The position numbers and the translations under genes are program-made. Shown here in pieces: positions 1 to 5,930 of a stretch of 5,930 nt of DNA. Below the pieces are notes generated by a model. That model did no database searches and was not told the origin of the DNA. It was given only the letters and a program-made list of their open reading frames with translations. Source of the DNA: an uncultured Erysipelotrichaceae bacterium (GTDB taxonomy: Bacteria; Bacillota_I; Bacilli_A; Erysipelotrichales; Erysipelotrichaceae); assembly GCA_937902945.1 (NCBI GenBank), contig CALEMD010000243.1, forward strand, positions 1-5,930. The letters run 5' to 3'. Each line of letters starts with the position of its first letter. The first letter of the stretch is position 1.

Positions 1-1454
1 GTATATGCAGAAGGATTGTCAGAAGTCAGAAATACGCCTCCCAGCAATGCATCTGTACTTGCCAGAAGTGCCTTCTGTTCATATGTCAGCTTACAGTTTT
101 CACTCCTGAGAAAGAATACATCCGGATCACTGAGGTAAACACGTCTATTCAGTTCCCGGCGGGAAATAATATTCATCAGGGCATGCTTAGTTGAATTGCG
201 CTCTCTATGCAGTATTCTCATATGCGGCTTATCGTTCCAATCCAGTGATACGTCACAGCTGATGCGGCAGTAATCCACCAGTCCAAAGGCTGGCATAACC
301 GGTACTCCGCAGCCAAGAATCAGATGATCACCGCATAATTCTCGCAGCATCTGCATAGCTTTGATCATTCTCCCTGCTCGGCTTTCAGCAGTATTTCCAA
401 ATGGGGCAGCAGCATACAGAAAATCAAGTTTAACAAGATCAAAGCCCCATTCATTAAATACTCTTGTGAACACTTCTTTGAGATATTCCTGCACACCGGG
501 ATGATCTATATCGAGCGCATAGAAACCCGACCAGTTGCAGCCGCATTTCCACGGTTTGCCATCTGTCTGCAGAAGCCAGTCCGAATGCTGCTGCATCAGT
601 TCTGATTTTTCTTCAGCTGCGAACGGTGCCAGCCACAGTCCCGCCTTTAATCCATCTGCATGGATCTTTTCAGCAATGTATTTCATTCCTTTAGGGAATT
701 TCTTCTCATCCGCTTTCAGCCAATCACCTACATAGCATTCCCATCCGTCATCTATCTGAAACAGATCCTCTTCTTTGAATATCTGTCGGCATCCTTCAAG
801 ATCCTGCATAATGGCTTCTTCATTGATATTCTGATAGCGGTTGTACCAGCTTGAATATCCATATAGTTTCTCTGCATTCGTCTGAATATGCATAGCCTCT
901 GTCCAGGCGTCGAATACTTCTTCCTCACTGCCCTTTTGAACAAACAGATCAAATGCTTTCATTTCATTGCCTGCATGTACTCCATGGCAGTCTCTTTTCA
1001 GAGACAGGATTCCTTTATTGCAGTCCATTTCAAACAGCGTATATCCTGGTTTCTCATCCAGGGAAGCAATAAGCAGATATTCCTGCCCTGTACGTATATA
1101 CATATATGATTCGCCATGCAGTATGCCTTTCTTATTCGGATACTGCACAAAGTGATAATCGCCATATCGATCCAATGAAAAGCGATCCACAATCATCTTC
1201 GGTACACCATGCAGTCCTCTGATATGATCTTCCTGTGTATATTCAGGACAGACAGTCCAGGTCTGATAGCCATTGATGAAGATATGATCATTCTTTCGAA
1301 TTGGGAGTGCAATTGTTCCTGTCACTTCATCCAGTACAGTTTCACTGTCAAAATGCACAGTGCACGAAAGAACTGTTTCTATGTTTTCTGCTTTGCCTTC
1401 TTTATTGACAGCACCGGTTTCATCTGTCCCTTTGATTCTCCAGTTCAGTATCAT
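1..1454 (-). CDS. GH36 alpha-galactosidase, 3' end cut by window edge
   Basis: This frame is open from ATG at 1454 to the left edge (484 codons, no stop seen), so the C-terminus is missing. Known role of the family: hydrolysis of terminal alpha-galactosyl residues from melibiose, raffinose-type sugars or other alpha-galactosides by a retaining mechanism. Seen: an N-terminal beta-rich part (about residues 1-195), then a clan-D (beta/alpha)8 barrel beginning near SSWYNRYQN (about 198-206). Barrel motifs are QIDDGWE (DDGW at 235-238), GLWLAPF, FYALDIDHPG, VKLDFLY with Asp344 as predicted nucleophile, GCGVPVMPAFGLVDYCRI, and ISCDVS with Asp401 as predicted acid/base. The spacing of 57 residues is close to that of Thermotoga GalA as I recall it, suggesting the shorter GH36 type. 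There is no signal peptide, so it is probably cytoplasmic. ATGA overlaps the transporter stop; the upstream AAAGAGA (1462-1468) is a weak ribosome site, consistent with coupled translation. An alpha-N-acetylgalactosaminidase or other alpha-galactoside specificity cannot be excluded. Confidence 0.93.
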   Translation of the reverse strand, partial: MILNWRIKGTDETGAVNKEGKAENIETVLSCTVHFDSETVLDEVTGTIALPIRKNDHIFINGYQTWTVCPEYTQEDHIRGLHGVPKMIVDRFSLDRYGDYHFVQYPNKKGILHGESYMYIRTGQEYLLIASLDEKPGYTLFEMDCNKGILSLKRDCHGVHAGNEMKAFDLFVQKGSEEEVFDAWTEAMHIQTNAEKLYGYSSWYNRYQNINEEAIMQDLEGCRQIFKEEDLFQIDDGWECYVGDWLKADEKKFPKGMKYIAEKIHADGLKAGLWLAPFAAEEKSELMQQHSDWLLQTDGKPWKCGCNWSGFYALDIDHPGVQEYLKEVFTRVFNEWGFDLVKLDFLYAAAPFGNTAESRAGRMIKAMQMLRELCGDHLILGCGVPVMPAFGLVDYCRISCDVSLDWNDKPHMRILHRERNSTKHALMNIISRRELNRRVYLSDPDVFFLRSENCKLTYEQKALLASTDALLGGVFLTSDNPSAY

Positions 1455-2863
1455 ACAGCATTCTCTTTACTTTCATGCTTCTGTTTCAGCTGCAGAGCCA
1501 TTTCATCTGCTTTCTCATCTGTCAGTTTGAACTTCTTTTTAAAGAATACATAAGCCGCAAACAGCCCGATAATCGGCATGATTGTCATCAACAGACGCAG
1601 TCCAAGAAGTGTCTGCGGGCTCTGTGTCACTGCTGCACCTGCAGTATCGGTGTTTCCAACCAGACCGATCAGATCAATGCCGATACCGCAAACGAATACT
1701 GCCAGGCCTGAAGATGCCTTGTAAACGAATGTCTGCATGCTGAATATGACGGATTCTTCACGGCGCCCTGACTTCAGTTCGCCATAGTCAACTGAGTTGG
1801 ACAGAAATACAGTTGTCAGTACCGAAATCATTCCATTCGCACTGAAGACAAGAACTCCTGGTATACAGAGCAGAATCAGATTGTCTGCCAATCCAGACAG
1901 ACTGAAGAATAGAATCAGGAAATATCCGAATATGGGGATACCAAGGCATAGTTTGAATATATCCGTATTGCTCATTCTGCTTCTGAGCAGCGGATACAGA
2001 ATCATCATTCCCAGTATCTGTGCTACGCCGCCGATCATTGTAAACAGTGTATAGCTGCTCTGCCACTGGGCACCGCCGATATCATATTTAAAGAAATAGA
2101 TAATCAGGTTGGAAGTGATATAGAGGGCAAAACAAGTCAGCACAATTGTCAGTACAACGACAAGTGCTTGGTCATTGGCAAACAGAGACTGGAACATCTC
2201 TTTAATGGTTGCTGTTTTCTGATCATCCTTTGAGGTCGGTTTCTCTTTGATACTCACAAATAGAATTGCTTCAAATACAATAAACAGAATCGATACAATC
2301 AGCGCAAACCACTTGAATCCTGTTCTTTCCACGCCGCCGCCAAGCATTGCGACAGACATAACTGTCAGTACAGTGATAATGGCACTGCCGATACCTGCAC
2401 ATGTTCTGCCGACAACAGAGAGATGCTCCCGATCTCTGCTATTATCCGTCACTGCCGGAATCATGGACCAGTAAGGAATATCCATCATTGTGTAAGTGAC
2501 ACCCCACAGAACATAGACAATCGGGAAATAGATCATCAGGCCCGCCTTGGAAAGATCCGGTGCCGCAAACAGTGCATATAGTACAAATGCATTCAATACT
2601 GTACCGCAAAGTATCCAGGGCCTGAATCTGCCCCATTTGGAATGTGTCTTGGCAACAACCACACCCATGAATGGATCATTTGCCGCATCGAAGATCCGGG
2701 CCAACAGAAGCACAAGACCGACGAATGTTGCCGACAGTCCAAGAATATCCTGGTAATAATACATGACATAGGATGATGACAATGCATAGACCATATCCTT
2801 GCCGATTGCTCCTAAGCCGAATGCAGCTGTTTCCCTGCCGGTAAATTTCTTTCTGCCGCTCAT
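1451..2863 (-). CDS. MelB-like GPH-family sugar:cation symporter
   Basis: A 470-residue membrane protein of the glycoside-pentoside-hexuronide:cation symporter family (MFS fold, about 12 membrane segments), predicted to import a galactoside with Na+, H+ or Li+. The known functional residues of Salmonella MelB can be placed with a steady offset of about four: Lys22/Asp23 (MelB Lys18/Asp19), Asp59 and Asp63 in RIFDAANDPFMG (Asp55/Asp59, cation site), Tyr124, Asp128 and Trp132 in YTMMDIPYW (Tyr120/Asp124/Trp128), Arg153 (Arg149), and Lys382 in QTFVYK (Lys377). The loop KWGRFRPW follows helix 2 as usual. The protein ends in a short charged tail with no EIIA-like domain, unlike LacS/RafP relatives. 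The start is supported by AAGGAGA seven bases upstream; its ATGA overlaps the GH2 stop, and its own stop overlaps the GH36 start. The MelB-like sugar site fits alpha-galactosides, but the exact substrate cannot be read from sequence. Confidence 0.95.
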   Translation of the reverse strand: MSGRKKFTGRETAAFGLGAIGKDMVYALSSSYVMYYYQDILGLSATFVGLVLLLARIFDAANDPFMGVVVAKTHSKWGRFRPWILCGTVLNAFVLYALFAAPDLSKAGLMIYFPIVYVLWGVTYTMMDIPYWSMIPAVTDNSRDREHLSVVGRTCAGIGSAIITVLTVMSVAMLGGGVERTGFKWFALIVSILFIVFEAILFVSIKEKPTSKDDQKTATIKEMFQSLFANDQALVVVLTIVLTCFALYITSNLIIYFFKYDIGGAQWQSSYTLFTMIGGVAQILGMMILYPLLRSRMSNTDIFKLCLGIPIFGYFLILFFSLSGLADNLILLCIPGVLVFSANGMISVLTTVFLSNSVDYGELKSGRREESVIFSMQTFVYKASSGLAVFVCGIGIDLIGLVGNTDTAGAAVTQSPQTLLGLRLLMTIMPIIGLFAAYVFFKKKFKLTDEKADEMALQLKQKHESKENAV

Positions 2864-5223
2864 AAGATGCTCTCCTTTTCATTGACTTCAAATGCGATCT
2901 GCACCGGGGCGGTCTGTGCTGTTTCAATAGTCAGTACGGCGCTGCCGGTCTTTTGAATTGTCCTGATATATGTTCCTGTCATTCCGCCTTCAGCCGTAAT
3001 AATATGGGGGCCGACGATTTCCGCCGCACCTTCAATTTTCAGCAGTACGGGAAGCTGTGCATAGACGGCTGGATTGTCATGCGAATCACGGATCTGAATG
3101 CGAACTGCAGACATATCATAGGTATCTCCTTCATGCAGCTGCCTAGAAGAAACCTTTACATCCAAATGCAGAAGGCAGTCGGGTGTCTTCGTTACAGAAC
3201 AGACAGTTTCAGTATTTCTGATTCCATCAAACCGCCAGCGTATTGCCTCACCACCCCAGTTGCCTACATATTTTCCATAGAGATTCACTGCATCTGAGTA
3301 ATTCATATGATATTTCATCATGGCAAATGCCAGTTTTGTCTTCACTGACAGCGGCAGATTATTCACACCTTTTTCTGCCGCCGCATGCAGACAGTCATGG
3401 ATCAGATTCGCCTTGTCTTTGCTGTATCCTTCCTGGCTTTCCAATAGAGTGCCAATGAAGTCATCAATCAGAATTGGGCCATGCTGCAGTCCCTGCCACT
3501 GTTTTGGCTTGAAGGAAGAAACAAATATATCATTCTTATACAGTTTCACTTCATCCGCATTGGTGAAAGCATAGACACTGCCAATCTGTCCTCCGGAATA
3601 ATCACCGATATCCATGGATGATCCGATTTCAAGTACCGGTGTATCATCCTGCTGGCTTGCATAAAAGGATGCCGCAGTCTTTGGATTGCGGAATGCATCC
3701 ATGACTCCGTGATAGCAGACTCTGTCTCCCGATCCAAAATCACGATGGGTCAGATAGTCAAACATGCACCATTGGAAGCAGCCGGCATGCTGATGGTCTT
3801 TCATTGCTGCATCAAGCACTCGAGCATGCCGCAGTGCCTGCTCCTGTCTCGTTGACCATGAATCAAATGCCTTTGTCGGAAACATATGACCATTTGCTTC
3901 TGTGATGAGCAGCGCTCTGTCCGTTTCCTTCATGACATCTTTCTTCTGCTTTGCACCTGGTGTCTTGCCGTCATGTGAGAAGTCATTATAGGAATAGACA
4001 TCTTCCAATAGATGGCTGTTTTCAAGGTAGCGCACACCGGAAGTGCATCGATATGGATCAAGACAATGGGCCAGTTCATTTGTACGGCGATAGAAATCAT
4101 CATCGTCCTGTGATTCATTGATTCTGACTCCCCATAGGAATATGCTTGGATGATTCCTGTTCTGCAGAATCATTTCTTCTGTATTCTTCAGTGCCTGCTC
4201 TTTCCATGCATCATCCCCGATGTGCTGCCATCCCGGTATCTCTGTAAAAACTAAAAGACCAAGTCTGTCGCAGGCATCAAGGAAATACTGACTCTGCGGA
4301 TAATGAGATGTACGCACTGCTTTGCATCCCAATTCTTCCTTCAGGATGCGGGCATCTTCTGTCTGCAGCGATTCGGAAGCCGCATAGCCGATATACGGGT
4401 AGCACTGATGACGGTTCAATCCTCTTAAGAAATACGGTTCGCCATTGAGAAGAAAACTGTTCTCATCAAATGCCACCGTTCGGAAACCAAAATTCGTATT
4501 CACTTCATCTATAACTCTGTTCTCTTTGATCAGCTGTGCGATGCATCTATACAGTTTTGGCTGTTTCGGAGTCCATGGCTTTACATTGCTTAAATGTATG
4601 ACAGCAGATCCATCAGCATCTCTTGTTTCTATTTCTTTCAGCACAGAATTGCCATCCGCAATCTGAATCTTCAAAGTGCATCCATCTTTGTTTCCATCTA
4701 TGGACGTCTGTATGACAGCAGTATCAAGAGATGTGCAGGCACAGTGAACGTCTTTTATATATGTTTCACTTCTGCTTTCCAGCCATACATCTCTATAAAT
4801 GCCTCCATATGTCAGATAATCAATCACAAATCCAAACGGCGGTATGGATGCATTCTCACTTGTATCCAGTTTTACAAGCAGTTCATTGTCTTCACCGTAT
4901 TTAACAAGATCTGTTATCTCCACTCTGAACCCCGTATATCCGCAGGCATGCGTCATGCAGTCTTTCTTATTGAGATACACTGTTGCAATATGCGCTGCTC
5001 CATCAAACTGCAGAAACAGACGCCTGCCGGCTTCACTTCCTTCAATGAACAGATGCCGGCGGTATCCGGCAGTCATCTGATAGCTTTCATGATCCGCATT
5101 ATGCAGCGGCATTTCCCTCACTGTGTGCGGTATGCGTACATTCTCTTCCGCCTTGCCGCCATTATAGAATTCCTCAGTCCATCGGGATGTAAATTCCCAG
5201 TCATTGTCTATTCTCTGTCTCAT
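2860..5223 (-). CDS. GH2 beta-galactosidase-type glycoside hydrolase
   Basis: A 787-residue retaining beta-glycosidase of family GH2, probably removing beta-galactosyl residues from an imported sugar. Domains seen: jelly-roll sugar-binding domain (about 1-150, ending LTYGGIYRDVW), immunoglobulin-like domain (about 150-250), and TIM barrel (about 255-530) with RGLNRHQCYP (His272), RTSHYPQS (His307), NHPSIFLWGVRINES (predicted acid/base Glu370) and LLITEANGHMFP (predicted nucleophile Glu442). After the barrel come a beta domain (VKLYKNDIFV), a helix-rich segment (about 580-650) and a C-terminal Ig-like domain. It is shorter than LacZ (about 1,020). The Asn-x-Lys motif of beta-glucuronidases is not seen, which argues against that activity. 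There is no signal peptide, so it is likely cytoplasmic. The start overlaps the TetR stop as ATGA; only a weak site, GGGCGGA (5232-5238), precedes it. Other beta-glycoside specificities remain possible. Confidence 0.92.
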   Translation of the reverse strand: MRQRIDNDWEFTSRWTEEFYNGGKAEENVRIPHTVREMPLHNADHESYQMTAGYRRHLFIEGSEAGRRLFLQFDGAAHIATVYLNKKDCMTHACGYTGFRVEITDLVKYGEDNELLVKLDTSENASIPPFGFVIDYLTYGGIYRDVWLESRSETYIKDVHCACTSLDTAVIQTSIDGNKDGCTLKIQIADGNSVLKEIETRDADGSAVIHLSNVKPWTPKQPKLYRCIAQLIKENRVIDEVNTNFGFRTVAFDENSFLLNGEPYFLRGLNRHQCYPYIGYAASESLQTEDARILKEELGCKAVRTSHYPQSQYFLDACDRLGLLVFTEIPGWQHIGDDAWKEQALKNTEEMILQNRNHPSIFLWGVRINESQDDDDFYRRTNELAHCLDPYRCTSGVRYLENSHLLEDVYSYNDFSHDGKTPGAKQKKDVMKETDRALLITEANGHMFPTKAFDSWSTRQEQALRHARVLDAAMKDHQHAGCFQWCMFDYLTHRDFGSGDRVCYHGVMDAFRNPKTAASFYASQQDDTPVLEIGSSMDIGDYSGGQIGSVYAFTNADEVKLYKNDIFVSSFKPKQWQGLQHGPILIDDFIGTLLESQEGYSKDKANLIHDCLHAAAEKGVNNLPLSVKTKLAFAMMKYHMNYSDAVNLYGKYVGNWGGEAIRWRFDGIRNTETVCSVTKTPDCLLHLDVKVSSRQLHEGDTYDMSAVRIQIRDSHDNPAVYAQLPVLLKIEGAAEIVGPHIITAEGGMTGTYIRTIQKTGSAVLTIETAQTAPVQIAFEVNEKESIL
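2871..2877 (-). promoter_or_regulatory. Strong ribosome binding site for the symporter
   Basis: AAGGAGA lies on the minus strand seven bases before the ATG at 2863, inside the last codons of the GH2 gene. It is the best Shine-Dalgarno match of the three internal junctions, so the transporter can also be loaded independently of coupling to GH2. Confidence 0.75.
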
Positions 5224-5777
5224 TTCTCTATTCCGCCCATCACTATATCCACCATGTGCTCCAGTCCTGTCTGATATTGAATGCCAGCCTTTTTCAGACC
5301 GTCACTGGACAGAAATTTCTCAAAACTGGCAGTGATCATCAGTCTGAAGACTGTCAGATCCACTTTCCGAAATATGCCTTCTCTAATGCCTTCTGTCATC
5401 ATAGAAAGAATCGGTTCCCAGTTCTGTTCCAGATTTCTGTTCAGGCATTCCGCAACATCCGGATATTTTTCCAGTCCTTCCAGTTTTCCAAAATCAATAT
5501 GCTGATAAGCCTTTGGGAAGGCAATCAGAACTTTTCTCAGTTTCCTGTCGATAGGAAGAGATGACTGAATAATCTTTTCCTTCTCTTCCTGAATCTTTTC
5601 AAAGCCGTCTTCAATCATGGCGATCATCAGCTTTTCTTTAGAAGGAAACAGATGATAGATTGTCTTCTTTGCTATATGAAGCTGATCGGCAATATCCTGT
5701 ATGGTAAATTTCAGACCCTTCTTTTCAAATTGAAGAGTTGCTTCTTTCAGCACTTCTGAACGAATGTCATGATCCAT
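5220..5777 (-). CDS. TetR-family transcriptional regulator, first gene of operon
   Basis: A one-component repressor type protein of 185 residues, a usual length for the family. Residues about 5-50 form the TetR_N DNA-binding domain: a first helix (IRSEVLKEATLQFEKKG), then the helix-turn-helix in FTIQDIADQLHIAKKTIYHLF followed by the typical PSKEKL. The rest (about 55-185) is an all-helical ligand-binding and dimer domain without a recognisable ligand signature. The start chosen is ATG at 5777, because GGAGG lies eight bases upstream and the promoter lies between this ATG and the more upstream candidates (TTG 5849, ATG 5822, ATG 5792). The longer reading would start inside the -35 or -10 box. 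The stop overlaps the GH2 start (ATGA). Inference: it represses its own operon through the palindrome at the -10 box and is released by a sugar or metabolite; activation is an alternative. Confidence 0.9.
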   Translation of the reverse strand: MDHDIRSEVLKEATLQFEKKGLKFTIQDIADQLHIAKKTIYHLFPSKEKLMIAMIEDGFEKIQEEKEKIIQSSLPIDRKLRKVLIAFPKAYQHIDFGKLEGLEKYPDVAECLNRNLEQNWEPILSMMTEGIREGIFRKVDLTVFRLMITASFEKFLSSDGLKKAGIQYQTGLEHMVDIVMGGIEK

Positions 5778-5785
5778 CCTGCTGT

Positions 5786-5790
5786 CCTCC
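5786..5790 (-). promoter_or_regulatory. Ribosome binding site that sets the TetR start
   Basis: GGAGG on the minus strand, eight bases before the ATG at 5777. None of the upstream alternative starts has a comparable site, and two of them overlap promoter elements, so this site decides the start. Confidence 0.8.
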
Positions 5791-5822
5791 ATGGAAACCC
5801 ATTTTTCTTTTACAGTTTCCAT
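5791..5822. repeat. 8-bp perfect inverted repeat in the leader
   Basis: ATGGAAAC (5791-5798) and GTTTCCAT (5815-5822) are exact reverse complements separated by 16 bases. The right arm is shared with the operator candidate at the -10 box; the left arm directly abuts the GGAGG ribosome site of the TetR gene. It could be a second regulator half-site. Because transcription should start near 5814, the mRNA would not contain the full right arm, so an RNA hairpin is less likely. Confidence 0.4.
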
Positions 5823-5832
5823 TATAGAAAAC
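5815..5832. promoter_or_regulatory. Candidate TetR operator over the -10 box
   Basis: GTTTCC-ATTATA-GAAAAC: half-sites match in five of six positions as an inverted repeat, and the six-base centre is exactly the -10 box. It abuts the cre box at 5834. Position and symmetry suit an autoregulatory TetR site, but the protein's binding motif is unknown. Confidence 0.45.
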
Positions 5833-5849
5833 AATGTAAGCGTTTGCAA
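5821..5849 (-). promoter_or_regulatory. Sigma-A-type promoter of the operon
   Basis: On the minus strand, TTGCAA (5849-5844) and a perfect TATAAT (5826-5821) are separated by exactly 17 bases. The expected transcript start is near 5814, giving a leader of roughly 37 bases before the TetR ATG. No other promoter-like sequence stands out between the genes, as there is no intergenic space further down the operon. Confidence 0.8.
5834..5849 (-). promoter_or_regulatory. cre box (CcpA catabolite-response element)
   Basis: TTGCAAACGCTTACAT on the minus strand matches the Bacillota cre consensus WTGNAANCGNWWNCAW at every defined position. It covers the -35 box and most of the spacer, so CcpA with HPr(Ser-P) would be expected to block RNA polymerase when a preferred sugar is present. 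Match seen in sequence; repression inferred. Confidence 0.8.
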
Positions 5850-5859
5850 TACCCTTTAT

Positions 5860-5887
5860 GCAAAGAAAAACCTTCGGATAACCAAAG
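5860..5887 (-). terminator. Weak terminator-like hairpin with T-run
   Basis: On the minus strand CTTTGG-TTAT-CCGAAG can form a six-pair stem (one G-U pair) with a four-base loop, followed by GTTTTTCTTTG. It lies just upstream of the operon promoter and could end transcription coming from beyond the right edge. The stem is short, so this is tentative. Confidence 0.3.
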
Positions 5888-5892
5888 TTTTC

Positions 5893-5928
5893 TGGGGACA
5901 AGTTAATTGGGGACAACAACTGGGGTCA
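5893..5928. repeat. Spaced short repeats TGGGGACAA at window edge
   Basis: TGGGGACAA occurs at 5893-5901 and again at 5908-5916, and a related TGGGGTCA follows at 5921-5928. Start-to-start spacing is 15 and 13 bases. Clustered TGGGG-type repeats of this kind resemble multi-copy terminal binding sites of some insertion sequences (IS21-like ends, for example) or repeats near Y1-transposase genes. The rest of any such element would lie beyond the right edge; no transposase is in the window. Confidence 0.4.
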
Positions 5929-5930
5929 GG

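Noticed and set aside
1209..1553. 114-codon plus-strand open frame across the GH36/transporter junction
   Set aside because: Antisense to the C-terminus of the transporter and N-terminus of GH36, both strongly supported; no domain resemblance or clear ribosome site.
2953..3297. 114-codon plus-strand open frame opposite the GH2 C-terminal part
   Set aside because: A shadow of the GH2 reading frame with no recognisable motif or gene context.
2860..5223. Reading the GH2 enzyme as a beta-glucuronidase
   Set aside because: The Asn-x-Lys carboxylate-recognition motif typical of glucuronidases is not seen in the late barrel, and the neighbours are galactoside-type genes.
4594..5274. 226-codon plus-strand open frame opposite the GH2 N-terminal part
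   Set aside because: It lies wholly antisense to a well-supported GH2 domain, is rich in Cys, Ile and Phe as expected from a reverse-frame shadow, and shows no recognisable family.
5872..5887. Strong bidirectional terminator
   Set aside because: On the plus strand the stem has a C-A mismatch and only a four-base T-run, so only a weak minus-strand terminator is kept as tentative.

Overview
The window holds one tightly packed minus-strand operon that runs from the right side of the window off the left edge. In transcription order it encodes a TetR-family regulator (5777-5220), a cytoplasmic GH2 beta-galactosidase-type enzyme (5223-2860), a MelB-like sugar:cation symporter of the GPH family (2863-1451) and a GH36 alpha-galactosidase (from 1454, cut by the left edge before its stop). 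Each of the three gene junctions is the same 4-base ATGA overlap, so the four genes are almost certainly co-transcribed and translationally coupled.

The 153 bases right of the regulator contain the control region. A near-consensus sigma-A promoter (TTGCAA, 17-base spacer, TATAAT) is covered across its -35 and spacer by a perfect match to the CcpA catabolite-response (cre) consensus. An imperfect palindrome centred exactly on the -10 box is a candidate operator for the TetR protein. Further right lie a weak hairpin followed by a T-run, and at the window edge three spaced TGGGG-type short repeats that resemble the end of a mobile or repetitive element.

Function (inference): the symporter imports a small galactoside, the GH36 enzyme removes alpha-galactosyl residues and the GH2 enzyme removes beta-galactosyl residues. 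No signal peptide is visible on either hydrolase, so breakdown is probably intracellular. The inducer sensed by the TetR protein would be the imported sugar or a product of it, with glucose repression added through cre.

Organism: moderately low GC, good Shine-Dalgarno sites, sigma-A promoter spacing and a cre box indicate a Bacillota (Firmicutes) bacterium. A gut-associated Erysipelotrichia or Clostridia member is a plausible but unproven guess. No RNA genes, CRISPR arrays or intact insertion sequences are visible, and no stretch over 300 bases lacks a gene.
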